Shown here piece by piece: positions 8,818 through 17,756 of a stretch of 64,000 bases of DNA. The notes beneath the pieces are model-generated. The model did no database searches, was not told the origin of the DNA, and saw nothing but the letters and a program-made list of their open reading frames with translations. The number at the start of each line of letters is the position of its first letter. The first letter of the stretch is position 1. The translations under genes and the position numbers were made by a program. This DNA comes from Corynebacterium glyciniphilum AJ 3170 (GTDB lineage: Bacteria > Actinomycetota > Actinomycetes > Mycobacteriales > Mycobacteriaceae), in the NCBI RefSeq assembly GCF_000626675.1, contig NZ_CP006842.1:2604001-2668000 (forward strand). Direction: 5' to 3'.

Positions 8818-9135
8818 TCACACTCTGTCGATGTCGAAGTACAGGTGTGCATGCAGCGAGCACCCCGGGTTGAACGACGCGCCGCACGCAGGACAGGCCG
8901 AACCGCTGTCGAGGTAAGCGTGCACCGTCATCCAGTGCCCGCACGCCCGACACAGGACGGCGTCCCCGGTGTCGAAAAGCTCACGGGGCCAGGGGACGAT
9001 GCGGTGATCCTCTGCCTCATCGTGGCAGTGCAGGCACGGGTATGTCCGACCACAGCAATGGAACGTGATCGCGACAACGTCCCGTGGCGATCTCCAGTGC
9101 ACGCATCCGACACCTCCGACAAGATTGTCGTTCAT
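8818..9135 (-). CDS. CHY-type zinc finger protein
   Basis: This 105-residue protein carries nine Cys and several His in zinc-ligand spacing: GCVHWRS at about 9, ITFHCCGRTYPCLHCHDEAEDH at about 23-43, LCRACGHWMT at about 61 and SACPACGASFNPGC at about 79. This is the CHY zinc-finger arrangement. Its ATG overlaps the TGA of the upstream P-type ATPase by four bases (9132-9135) and is preceded by GGAGGAGCCTGAG, so translation is probably coupled. The context suggests a role in metal handling with the ATPase, which is inference. The eukaryotic relatives are ubiquitin ligases, a role not expected here. Confidence 0.85.
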   Translation of the reverse strand: MNDNLVGGVGCVHWRSPRDVVAITFHCCGRTYPCLHCHDEAEDHRIVPWPRELFDTGDAVLCRACGHWMTVHAYLDSGSACPACGASFNPGCSLHAHLYFDIDRV

Positions 9136-11792
9136 CTCAGGCTCCTCCGTCTCATCCGACGCCCCTGGGCGACCCAACGGGACGCGACCGGCCAGACGAG
9201 TTTTTCGAGTTCCACGATGACCAGCACGCTGAACCCGATCGCCGTGCAGATCAACCACTGCTGCCACGTCAACGGCACGAGGCCGATAAGTTCCGCAGCG
9301 GCCGGCCAGGCGGTCACACCCCATTGCATGACCAGTGCGGCCAGAGCGGAGACGAGTAGCAGCGGATTGCCGACGGGATTGATGGTGAACACGGAACGAC
9401 GCAGCGCCCGGGCGCTGAACACCTGGAAGAAATTGAACATCACCATGGTGATCAACGCCAGGGTTCGGCACTCCTCGACGGACAGCCCCGCCTCATGCGC
9501 GAGCCGGTACACCACCAGTGTCCCGATGCCCATCCACATACCGGTGATGACGGTTCTCAGCCACATCCGGGTATCCAGCACCCCCTCCCGGCGCGACCGT
9601 GGTCTCTGTTCCAGTTCATCTCCCTCTCCCTTTTCAAAGGACAGGGCGATGTCCTGGATGCCGTTGGTGACAACGTTCATGAAGAGCAGCATGACCGGCA
9701 GGAAAATCAACGGCAGTTCCGTGAAAGTATTCACGATCACCGCCACCATCAGGGCTAACCCGTTGGATAGCAGGAAGAACGTGGCTTTGCGGATCGACGA
9801 GAAGGTCACCCTGCCGAGTCTGACGGCATCGACGATGGTGACGAAGTTGTCGTCGGTGAGCACCACGTCGGCGGAATCGCGCGCAACGTCGGTACCGGAC
9901 CGCCCCATCGCCACGCCGATCGACGCCGACTTCAACGCCGGCGCGTCATTCACCCCGTCCCCGGTGACCGCCACAGTCTCCCCGTCAATCTTCAGGAGCC
10001 TGACGATACGCAGTTTGTCCTTCGGACTCATCCTCGCCGCGACAGCGGTCGTCTTCAGCCTCTCCTTCAGTTGAGCGTCGTCAAGACTGGACATCTCACG
10101 TCCGGTCAGGGGCTCACTACCGTTTCGAAGTCCCAGCCGGGATGCGATGGCCGATGCGGTGACGGGGTGGTCACCGGTGATCATCATGACCTGGATCCCG
10201 GCATCGCGGCACTGTGCCACCGATTCGCGTACACCCTCGCGCGGCGGGTCCATCATGCCTTGGAGGCCGGTGAACCGCAGCCCGGAGGGTGCCGTGAGAA
10301 CACCGCCGACGGGTTTCTCGTCGAGGATCCCCGTCGCAGTGGCGATGACTCGGAGGCCGTCTTTGCCCATGTCCTCGTTGGCATCCAGAATGCTGTCGAT
10401 ATCCGAATCGTTGAGGTCGCAGAAGGAGGTGACCACCTCCGGGGCACCTTTCACATGCAGGACGAGCTGACCGTCCTCGCGCCGTAACGTCTGTGAGTAG
10501 GCCAGGTCGGGCTCGTAGGGCATGTCGGCGACGGGGACGGCACGTCGCTCCTCAGTGTCCACGACCCCTGCACGCAGCGCCGCCTCGGCCATCGCCACAT
10601 CGACGGCGTCACCGATCAGCGTCCCGTCCTGTTCAGCGGCGTCGTTGGTCAGCGCACCGGTGCGCAGCGAGGCGTGTTCGTCGCCGTCCTGTCCGTGCGG
10701 CGTCCAGACGTTCTCCACCGTCATCCGGTTGACGGTCAGGGTACCGGTCTTGTCTGAGCCAATGACGGTGGTCGATCCCAACGTCTCGACGCTGGGCAAC
10801 CTGCGGACCACCGCATTGCGTGCCGCCATGCGTGACACACCGACCCCCATCGCGACCGACAGCACGACAGGGAGCGCCTCAGGCATCGCCGAAACGATTA
10901 GCGCCACCGTCGTCCGGAACGCCTCACCCAGATCATTGCCGAGCACGACGTTCGTCCCGAACACCCCGAGTCCTGCGATGACGAGTACGATTCCGATGAT
11001 CCGTTCCAGCCGGTCGGTGAGTACCTGCAGTGGTGTCTTCTCTGAGCCGGTCTGGACCAGTTCGGCGATCGACCCGAGTTCGGTGTCGTAGGCGGTAGCG
11101 ACGACGAGGCCACTTGCGCGCCCGGAGACAACCAGGGTTCCTGAATACGCCATCGTGACACGGTCACCGACAGGAGAGTCGGCCTCCACCCCCACCGACC
11201 CATCGCCGTCTGGGACGGGGTCAACCGACTTCGTGGTCGGCAGCGCCTCGCCGGTCAACATCGACTCATCGATCCGCAGGCCACGAGACTCGGCCAGTCG
11301 CAGGTCAGCAGGGACCCTGTCGCCCGACTCCAGTCGCACGGTGTCCCCGGGTACAAGCGCAGCCGCCTCCACTCTGCTGACCAGACCGTCCCTGACCACC
11401 GTGGCCTCCGGCGTCGACAGTTTCGCCAACGCTGCGACGTCCTTCTCCGCCTTACGCGCCTGCCAGTAACCGATCGACGAGTTCAACACAACCACGACGA
11501 AGATCGCGGCCGACTCGAACCACTCCTGCTGGAACAACGTCACCATGCCGGCGATGAACAGGAAAACGACCATCGGCGAGGTGAGTTGTCGTCCCAGAAC
11601 CAGGTACCAGGGATCGCCGGCGATCTGGTCGAGTTCATTCCGACCACACTGCTGCAGCCGCCCCTCCGCATCCTCAGTCCGTAGCCCCAGGTCGGCGTCA
11701 TCGGAATTCACCCCCAACCGTGCACGGACGTCTGATACATCAAGAATGTGCCAGGGGCTGTCGGTCAGCTGCTCTCGCGTGGTCTCCGTCAT
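9132..11792 (-). CDS. Cation-translocating P-type ATPase (type II, Ca2+/Mn2+-like)
   Basis: This 886-residue inner-membrane pump has all P-type landmarks in order: an N-terminal cation-ATPase domain, the actuator motif LTGEALPT near residue 185, the membrane motif PEALP in M4 near 315, the phosphorylation site SDKTGTLTVNR near 350, HVKGAPE near 455, TGDHPVTA near 540 and the hinge TGDGVNDAPALKSA near 625. Ten helices are expected, with six after the catalytic core. PEALP with this architecture fits type IIA-like Ca2+ or Mn2+ pumps rather than heavy-metal CPx pumps. It is upstream of and coupled to the CHY zinc-finger gene. Confidence 0.92.
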   Translation of the reverse strand: MTETTREQLTDSPWHILDVSDVRARLGVNSDDADLGLRTEDAEGRLQQCGRNELDQIAGDPWYLVLGRQLTSPMVVFLFIAGMVTLFQQEWFESAAIFVVVVLNSSIGYWQARKAEKDVAALAKLSTPEATVVRDGLVSRVEAAALVPGDTVRLESGDRVPADLRLAESRGLRIDESMLTGEALPTTKSVDPVPDGDGSVGVEADSPVGDRVTMAYSGTLVVSGRASGLVVATAYDTELGSIAELVQTGSEKTPLQVLTDRLERIIGIVLVIAGLGVFGTNVVLGNDLGEAFRTTVALIVSAMPEALPVVLSVAMGVGVSRMAARNAVVRRLPSVETLGSTTVIGSDKTGTLTVNRMTVENVWTPHGQDGDEHASLRTGALTNDAAEQDGTLIGDAVDVAMAEAALRAGVVDTEERRAVPVADMPYEPDLAYSQTLRREDGQLVLHVKGAPEVVTSFCDLNDSDIDSILDANEDMGKDGLRVIATATGILDEKPVGGVLTAPSGLRFTGLQGMMDPPREGVRESVAQCRDAGIQVMMITGDHPVTASAIASRLGLRNGSEPLTGREMSSLDDAQLKERLKTTAVAARMSPKDKLRIVRLLKIDGETVAVTGDGVNDAPALKSASIGVAMGRSGTDVARDSADVVLTDDNFVTIVDAVRLGRVTFSSIRKATFFLLSNGLALMVAVIVNTFTELPLIFLPVMLLFMNVVTNGIQDIALSFEKGEGDELEQRPRSRREGVLDTRMWLRTVITGMWMGIGTLVVYRLAHEAGLSVEECRTLALITMVMFNFFQVFSARALRRSVFTINPVGNPLLLVSALAALVMQWGVTAWPAAAELIGLVPLTWQQWLICTAIGFSVLVIVELEKLVWPVASRWVAQGRRMRRRSLR

Positions 11793-11888
11793 GGGGAACC
11801 GTCTCCTGCCCGGGGTGTCTGCCGTTCACGTCGGTACACGCCCCAGGGTAGCTACGGGCCAGACGCAGCAATCTCCCGTCGACCCCGG

Positions 11889-13154
11889 TCAGGGGTGTTC
11901 AGGTGATGGCGTTTCCTTCCCGGCGTACACGTCCCGGTTGATCTCGTCTTCTGGGGCGGCGACAAGCATGGCCACGAAGGTGTCACCGTTGACGTTGAGG
12001 AAGGTCCGCAGGATTCCGGTGAACCAGTCCACCGCAATCAACAAGCCGACCGCCTCCACCGGCAGATCCAATGACGCCGCCAGGAACATGGCGACCACGG
12101 GAAAGCCGCCAGGTACAGTGATCGTCCCCATGTTCAGCATGATCGACAGCGCCACGCCGAGGACGATCTGCCCGAAAGTCAGCTCCACTCCTCCGGCCTG
12201 GGCGAGGAACAGGATGACGATCATGTAGTTGAGGACGGCGCCGTAGGACCCCATAGTCAGCCCGATGGACAGCGTGAAATTCGCGACCCTCGGGCTGACC
12301 CCGACCTTCTCCACCGTATTGCGCAGCACCGTCGGGAAGGTGACCGCCGAGCTCGTCGTCGTCACGGCGACGACGGTCTGCTCAACCAGTTTGCCCGGAA
12401 GTCTCCACACATTGAGTCGGGTGCGTACCCAGATGACGAGCACGAAGATCACCATGAGGATCAGCACGCCGATCAACGTAGCCACGAGATACTTGACCGC
12501 AGAGGTGATCACAGCGACCCCCTGTTCACCGGTCAGCGCCGCCAGCAGGCAAAACACACCCACTGGGGCGATGTACATCACGTACTGGATCATGGTGAGC
12601 ACCACGGCCTGGATGCCCTCGAAAAGTCCGATTAGTGTGCGGTTGCCGGTCTGCGCCATATAGCGGTTCAGAGCGATTCCGAAGATCAGGGAGAACACGA
12701 TGATCGGCAACATGTCTGCGCTCGCCATCGCCTCGACGACATTGGTGGACACGAACCCCAGCAGGGTGTCCTGCCAGCTCCCTGCCTGCTGCGCCCCCTC
12801 CTCCAGCGACGGATCCAACTCACCGGTGAAAACCATGCCATCACCAGGACGAATCACACTCGCCAGGCCCCACGCAAGGATGGCGGCGAGGAAAGAGAAC
12901 ACGAGCATCCAACCGAACGTCCGTGCTGCCATCCGCCCGGTGCCTTTACCGGTCATCGAGCCGGTAGCGACGATCACCGAGGCCATAACCAGCGGCACAA
13001 TCGACATCTGGATCAACCGGATGAACATGTCTCCGATGAACTGCAGGTTCGCCGCCCACTCTCCGACGATCAGCCCGAAGATCATGCCGGCGACCGCCCC
13101 CACCCCGATCATCAGAGCAGGACTGCGCAGTAGTTTACGTGTTCTCAATGACAT
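11889..13154 (-). CDS. Dicarboxylate/amino acid:cation symporter (DAACS, SLC1 family)
   Basis: The proposed ATG at 13154 gives 421 residues beginning MSLRTRKLLRSP; the frame runs 56 codons further but that part is hydrophilic and unlike the family. Family marks are VVAVTTTSSAVTFPTVLRN near residue 285 (the serine-rich re-entrant loop), LSIGLTMGSYGAV near 320 (usual NMDG replaced by MGSY) and VDWFTGILRTFLNVNGD near 375 (usual DRxRTxxNVxGD). Relatives such as GltP and DctA import glutamate, aspartate or C4-dicarboxylates with Na+ or H+. Changes in the substrate-binding motifs suggest an altered substrate. Confidence 0.87.
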   Translation of the reverse strand: MSLRTRKLLRSPALMIGVGAVAGMIFGLIVGEWAANLQFIGDMFIRLIQMSIVPLVMASVIVATGSMTGKGTGRMAARTFGWMLVFSFLAAILAWGLASVIRPGDGMVFTGELDPSLEEGAQQAGSWQDTLLGFVSTNVVEAMASADMLPIIVFSLIFGIALNRYMAQTGNRTLIGLFEGIQAVVLTMIQYVMYIAPVGVFCLLAALTGEQGVAVITSAVKYLVATLIGVLILMVIFVLVIWVRTRLNVWRLPGKLVEQTVVAVTTTSSAVTFPTVLRNTVEKVGVSPRVANFTLSIGLTMGSYGAVLNYMIVILFLAQAGGVELTFGQIVLGVALSIMLNMGTITVPGGFPVVAMFLAASLDLPVEAVGLLIAVDWFTGILRTFLNVNGDTFVAMLVAAPEDEINRDVYAGKETPSPEHP

Positions 13155-13223
13155 GACCGAGACACTATTCAGCCCATGTTTCACCGTGATGCCAGCACGG
13201 TTAACGTTCACTAGGCTAAGAAC

Positions 13224-13769
13224 ATGAGTACCGCACAGACACTGCTGGGAGTTCTGGAGGTTATTCTGCTGTTCGGCGGGATACCCATGGGCGTGTCGGC
13301 TCTCGTGCTGGTGTTTATGCACCTGTCCGAGCGGGACAACGCAGACGAACTCCGGACGGACAGTAGATCCCTCGGCAACCTCGGCGCCGCAGTGTGCGGT
13401 ATCGCGGTCGGAGTCTCCCTGTGGCTGCTCTGGTTCAGTTGGGGTGATCCCGCCGGCTATGCATCCTGGGCGATCGTCGGAGCTGTCGTCACGGCCCTCA
13501 CTGCCGTTATCGGGATCAGCGCCGTGACCCGGTGGCGGCAGACAGGCCCGTTTGTCGTGTCGCTCGGAGGCTTGTTCGGGTTTTCCTCGGCTTTCGCTGT
13601 CGATGCCAGCTTCTACGACATCACGGGCTTGTGGGGTGTGGGCTATCTGATGATCATCTTCATCGCCGGATTCATCCTGGCTGCCATTGCCACCGGCGTC
13701 GTACTCGCCAGAGGCCGCGGCACCCGAGGCTACCGGGACACAGGTGGATCAGGGAGCGTGGGATCATGA
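13224..13769 (+). CDS. Four-helix membrane protein of unknown function (paralog 1)
   Basis: This 181-residue protein has four hydrophobic helices and a charged loop after the first. TAGGCT (13212-13217) lies six bases before the ATG, so the transcript is probably leaderless. Its stop overlaps the ATG of the next gene in ATGA (13766-13769). The two products share the same plan and the strings LWLxWFSWG, FVVSLGGLFGFSSAFAVDA and DITGLWGVGYLM, so this is a tandem duplication. I do not recognise a named family. Confidence 0.75.
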   Translation: MSTAQTLLGVLEVILLFGGIPMGVSALVLVFMHLSERDNADELRTDSRSLGNLGAAVCGIAVGVSLWLLWFSWGDPAGYASWAIVGAVVTALTAVIGISAVTRWRQTGPFVVSLGGLFGFSSAFAVDASFYDITGLWGVGYLMIIFIAGFILAAIATGVVLARGRGTRGYRDTGGSGSVGS

Positions 13770-14275
13770 CTACCGTAGAGAAACTCGTCGCCATCGGGCG
13801 CGCGATGCTGTCGTTCGGCGGTCCCGTACTGGTGGCCTGCGCACTCTTACTTTTCACCGTCCACCTCATCGAAAAGCAGAAGTCATGTCCCTCACCTGAC
13901 CCGAAGGCACGCATGGGCAATACGCGTGCGGGGATCACCGCCAGTGTTGTCGGTGTCCTGCTCTGGCTTATCTGGTTCAGCTGGGGTCCGCCTATGAACC
14001 TCGAGGTCGTTATGGCCGCCGGTGCCGTTGTCTCGGCGTTCGGTGCCTTGGTGTGGCTGAGCATCCGAACCAGGTGGAGGTGGACGGGGCCGTTCACCGT
14101 GGCGCTGGGCGGGTTGTTCGGTTTCACGACTGCTTTCGCAGTGACCGCTGGATACACCGACATCACCGGCCTGTGGGCGGTGGGTTACCTCATGACGACG
14201 ATCGGCGGGGTCGTTGTCCTGTCGCTCATCGCCGCGGGAATCATGGCGGTCAGGTCGGACGACGGGACTGTCTGA
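13766..14275 (+). CDS. Four-helix membrane protein of unknown function (paralog 2)
   Basis: The 169-residue product is a diverged copy of the preceding protein: LLWLIWFSWG near residue 65, FTVALGGLFGFTTAFAVTA near 113 and DITGLWAVGYLMTT near 133 align with it. The first helix differs most. Start at 13766 is set by the ATGA overlap with paralog 1, which suggests translational coupling. The strong conservation of the second half points to a shared, probably structural or partner-binding role; no function is assigned. Confidence 0.75.
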   Translation: MTTVEKLVAIGRAMLSFGGPVLVACALLLFTVHLIEKQKSCPSPDPKARMGNTRAGITASVVGVLLWLIWFSWGPPMNLEVVMAAGAVVSAFGALVWLSIRTRWRWTGPFTVALGGLFGFTTAFAVTAGYTDITGLWAVGYLMTTIGGVVVLSLIAAGIMAVRSDDGTV

Positions 14276-14333
14276 CGAGGAGTTCCGTCGACGAAGGGAT
14301 TTCATGTCCGGACCGTGCTCTAGGGTGGACCAC

Positions 14334-16463
14334 ATGCCCAGTGAAAACCCCTTCGACGACCGACTCCGCGTCCGCGCGACCGAGATTCTGCGTGAACTGA
14401 CGGGGCACCCGGAGGCTTCCTTCCGCGACGGTCAGTTCGACGCCATCGCCGCACTCGTCAATGACGACAAGCGGGTACTCGTCGTCCAGCGGACCGGGTG
14501 GGGAAAATCAGCCGTCTACTTCGTCGCTGCCCGTCTCATACGGGAGGGGTACGGTGCCGAACGCGGGCCGACGTTGATCATCTCTCCCCTGCTGGCCCTG
14601 ATGCGTGACCAGGTCGCCGCTGCCGAGCGTGCCGGAGTTCACGCCGCGACGATCAACTCATCGAATGCGACGGAGTGGGATTCGGTTCTCGACAGCCTCA
14701 CGGGAGGCGACCTGGATGTGCTGTTGATCTCCCCGGAGCGGCTGACGAACCCGAAGTTCCGTACCAATGTCCTCGACGTCCTCCTCGACCCGTCCCGCGC
14801 GGGCGTGGGGATGATCGTCGTCGATGAAGCGCACTGTATCTCAGACTGGGGGCACGACTTCCGGCCCGACTACCGGCGGATCGGCGCACTCCTCGACGGC
14901 CTCCCCGCGGATCTTCCGGTGTTGGCGACGACGGCGACGGCGAATACCCGCGTGGTCACCGATGTCGCCGCACAGCTTGGTGACAACACCATGGTCGTCC
15001 GGGGTGCGCTCTCCCGGGACTCGCTCCGCCTGGGTGTGGCGCCGACTGCCTCGGCCGAGCACCGCATCGGGTGGCTCACCCAGCATCTCGGTGACTTCCA
15101 GGGCTCCGGCATCGTCTACGCCCTCACCGTGTCCGCTGCTGAGGACACCACGCGTGCATTGTCCGAGGCAGGCTGGAACGTGGCGTCCTACACCGGACGC
15201 ACCGACGCCGAGGACAGGGCGCGCCTGGAGCAGTCACTGAAGGATAATGACATCAAAGCGTTGGTCGCCACCAGCGCCCTGGGTATGGGGTTCGACAAAC
15301 CCGACCTCGGCTTTGTGGTCCATCTCGGGGCGCCGAGTTCCGCAGTGGCGTACTACCAGCAGGTGGGACGTGCCGGACGTGCTACGGACAATGCGGACGT
15401 CCTGCTCCTCCCCGGCACCGAGGACGCGAATATCTGGGAGTACTTCGCCACGGCCTCGATGCCGGACGAGGACGAGGCACAGGCGGTGCTGTCCGCATTG
15501 TCTGAGGCCGATGCACCCCTGTCGGTACCGGCACTGGAGCCCTTGGTCGGTGTGAAGCGTTCCCGACTGGAGTTGTTGCTGAAGACCCTCCAGGTCGACG
15601 GTGCGGTCGACCGCGTGCAGGGCGGATTCATCTCCACGGGCGTCCCCTGGTCCTATGACGCGGAGAGGTATGCGGCCGTCGCCGAGGCCCGCCGCAGGGA
15701 GGCCGACGCCATGCTGGAGTACGAGGCGGGTCACCGGTGCCGCATGCGGTTCCTGGCAGAGACCCTCGACGATCCGCATGCGCACGACTGTGGCCGGTGC
15801 GATGTCTGTGCTGGCCAGTGGTGGGAGTCCGGTGTCGACGACAGCAGCACCTCCGGGGCTCGCCGGATCCTGTCCGGAATCGGCGTCCCCGTCGAACCAC
15901 GCGGGCAATGGCCGTCCGGCATGGCCACGATCGGTGTCCCGTTGAAAGGGAAGATACCGGTGGACGAACGCGTGTCCGCAGGACGCGCCGTCGCCCGGTT
16001 CACCGACCTCGGCCCCGGTCAGGTGCTGAGGAGCTTCCTGGCGGACGGTGCCCAGGATGCTCCCGTGCCGAAGAATATCGCCGACTGGTGCATCACCGTG
16101 CTCAAGGAATGGGAGTGGGAGGAGCGCCCGACGGTGGTTGTCGGCATGCCGAATACGACACGTCCGGTGACCTGTGCCGACCTGTCCCGCGGCCTGGCAC
16201 AGATCGGAAGAATGACGGACGCCGGCCCACTCTCCTACACCCGGGATCCGGGTTCCCCGGACGTAAACAGCGCCTACCGCGTGCAGAATCTTCACGGCGC
16301 ATTCAATGTAGATCCGGCGACAGCTGAGGCCGTCGACGGGCAGGTCGTGTTACTGGTGGATACCGAGATCGGTTCCCGCTGGGCGATGACACTCGCCGGC
16401 CGGGAACTGCGCAAGGCCGGTGCCCGTGCCGTCCTTCCCTTCGCCTTGGCACTGCGGGGCTGA
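14334..16463 (+). CDS. RecQ-family ATP-dependent DNA helicase with C-terminal phosphoribosyltransferase-like domain
   Basis: TAGGGT at 14321-14326 lies seven bases before the ATG at 14334, favouring this (leaderless) start and 709 residues. Helicase motifs are SFRDGQFDAI (Q motif), QRTGWGKSA near 52 (Walker A), DEAHCISDWGHDFRPDY near 162, ATTATAN near 195, and QQVGRAGRATDNAD near 343 (motif VI). A zinc-binding cluster with Cys at about 470-492 (HDCGRCDVC) follows. The last 150 residues replace the usual RQC/HRDC region with a ComF-like segment, VGMPNTTRP and VVLLVDTEIGSRWAMTLAG, resembling a phosphoribosyltransferase fold. Expected role is unwinding recombination or repair intermediates. Confidence 0.9.
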   Translation: MPSENPFDDRLRVRATEILRELTGHPEASFRDGQFDAIAALVNDDKRVLVVQRTGWGKSAVYFVAARLIREGYGAERGPTLIISPLLALMRDQVAAAERAGVHAATINSSNATEWDSVLDSLTGGDLDVLLISPERLTNPKFRTNVLDVLLDPSRAGVGMIVVDEAHCISDWGHDFRPDYRRIGALLDGLPADLPVLATTATANTRVVTDVAAQLGDNTMVVRGALSRDSLRLGVAPTASAEHRIGWLTQHLGDFQGSGIVYALTVSAAEDTTRALSEAGWNVASYTGRTDAEDRARLEQSLKDNDIKALVATSALGMGFDKPDLGFVVHLGAPSSAVAYYQQVGRAGRATDNADVLLLPGTEDANIWEYFATASMPDEDEAQAVLSALSEADAPLSVPALEPLVGVKRSRLELLLKTLQVDGAVDRVQGGFISTGVPWSYDAERYAAVAEARRREADAMLEYEAGHRCRMRFLAETLDDPHAHDCGRCDVCAGQWWESGVDDSSTSGARRILSGIGVPVEPRGQWPSGMATIGVPLKGKIPVDERVSAGRAVARFTDLGPGQVLRSFLADGAQDAPVPKNIADWCITVLKEWEWEERPTVVVGMPNTTRPVTCADLSRGLAQIGRMTDAGPLSYTRDPGSPDVNSAYRVQNLHGAFNVDPATAEAVDGQVVLLVDTEIGSRWAMTLAGRELRKAGARAVLPFALALRG

Positions 16464-16546
16464 GCCTGGAGAACGCGCGTAGGCTGGTCCGCGGAAAAAC
16501 CAGGGTGGCGCCACCTCCTGCCCCTCACCGTAAGAAAGGCCAGCCG

Positions 16547-17614
16547 ATGCACGGAGAATACAAAGTCCCCGGTGGAAAACTGATCGTCGTCGATCTCGAA
16601 GTTACCGGGGCCGACGGCACGTCAGCGGGCACGCTGTCCGGTGTCCGCATCGCCGGTGACTTCTTCCTGGAGCCCGATGAGACGCTCGGTCGGATGACCC
16701 GTTCACTGGAAGGTGCGCCCGCTGATCTCAGCGCCGCTGACGTCTCCGCCAGGATCTCCCAGGCACTTAATCCTGATGACGTCCTGTTCGGCATCACCCC
16801 GGAGGGAGTAGGTGTCGCAGTCCGTCGGGCGCTTGGCCACGCAGTGGGCTGGGACGACCTCGATCTTGAGGTGATCCACGGTCCGAGCGTCGACCCGATG
16901 GTCAACGTCGCCCTCGATGAAACACTCACCGAGGACGTCGCCGCTGGTCGGCGGAAGCCGTTCATGCGGTTGTGGGAGTGGAATGCACCTCAGGTGGTGA
17001 TCGGATCGTTCCAGTCATACTCCAATGAGATCAACCAGGACGGGGCCGACCGCCACGGAATCACCGTCTCCCGCCGGGTCACCGGGGGTGGTGCCATGTT
17101 CATGGAGCCGGGCAACTGCGTGACCTATTCACTGGTTGTCCCGCAATCCCTGGTGGACGGGTTGAGCTTCGCACAGTCCTACCCGTTCCTGGACGAATGG
17201 GCGATGGAGGCATTGGAGAAGGTCGGGATCCGGGCACGCTACGTACCTCTGAACGACATCGCCTCGGAACAGGGAAAGATCGGCGGAGCTGCGCAGAAGC
17301 GGTTCAGCAACGGATGGATGGTCCACCATGTCACCATGTCCTACGACATCGACGCCGAGAAGATGATGGAAGTTCTGCGTATCGGCAAGGAGAAGATGCG
17401 GGACAAGGGTCAGCGCTCCGCGGTGAAGCGTGTCGACCCGATGAGGTCTCAGACACAGATGCCCCGTTCGGAGATCCTGGAAGTGTTCTTCGATCACTTC
17501 CGGGACAAGTACGCCGCCTCCGAGGGGACGATCACCGAGGACGATCTCACCGCCGCACGGGCGAGGTGCGACGAGAAGTTCTCCACCGAAGAGTGGACAC
17601 ATCGACTGCCGTGA
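16547..17614 (+). CDS. Lipoate-protein ligase A family protein with N-terminal accessory domain
   Basis: The 355-residue product starts at the ATG behind AAGAAAGG. Residues 1-90 (YKVPGGKLIVVDLEV, VRIAGDFFLEPDE) look like the small lipoate-ligase accessory domain normally found at the C-terminus or as separate LplB. The catalytic BPL/LplA fold follows: MVNVALDETL near 122, PQVVIGSFQS near 147, RRVTGGGAMFMEPGN near 176 and KIGGAAQKR near 245 with the catalytic Lys. It should activate and attach lipoate (or octanoate) to E2 and GcvH-type proteins. The domain order is the reverse of E. coli LplA. Confidence 0.87.
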   Translation: MHGEYKVPGGKLIVVDLEVTGADGTSAGTLSGVRIAGDFFLEPDETLGRMTRSLEGAPADLSAADVSARISQALNPDDVLFGITPEGVGVAVRRALGHAVGWDDLDLEVIHGPSVDPMVNVALDETLTEDVAAGRRKPFMRLWEWNAPQVVIGSFQSYSNEINQDGADRHGITVSRRVTGGGAMFMEPGNCVTYSLVVPQSLVDGLSFAQSYPFLDEWAMEALEKVGIRARYVPLNDIASEQGKIGGAAQKRFSNGWMVHHVTMSYDIDAEKMMEVLRIGKEKMRDKGQRSAVKRVDPMRSQTQMPRSEILEVFFDHFRDKYAASEGTITEDDLTAARARCDEKFSTEEWTHRLP

Positions 17615-17678
17615 CGGGGTGACGAGCCGCCGCCGGCGCGTCGCCTGCACCGACGCCAGGCACCGCGCCCATGAAAAC

Positions 17679-17718
17679 GGCGGGGGACGGTTTCCATGAC
17701 CGGAAACCGTCCCCCGCC
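17679..17718. terminator. Bidirectional hairpin terminator
   Basis: A perfect 17-bp stem, GGCGGGGGACGGTTTCC (17679-17695) with its complement at 17702-17718, closes a six-base loop. It lies between convergent genes (lipoate ligase and the cytochrome b-like protein), so it can stop transcription from both sides. Confidence 0.85.
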
Positions 17719-17756
17719 TTCATTGTGCCGAGCCCCTCGACACGGACGCGCCTCAG

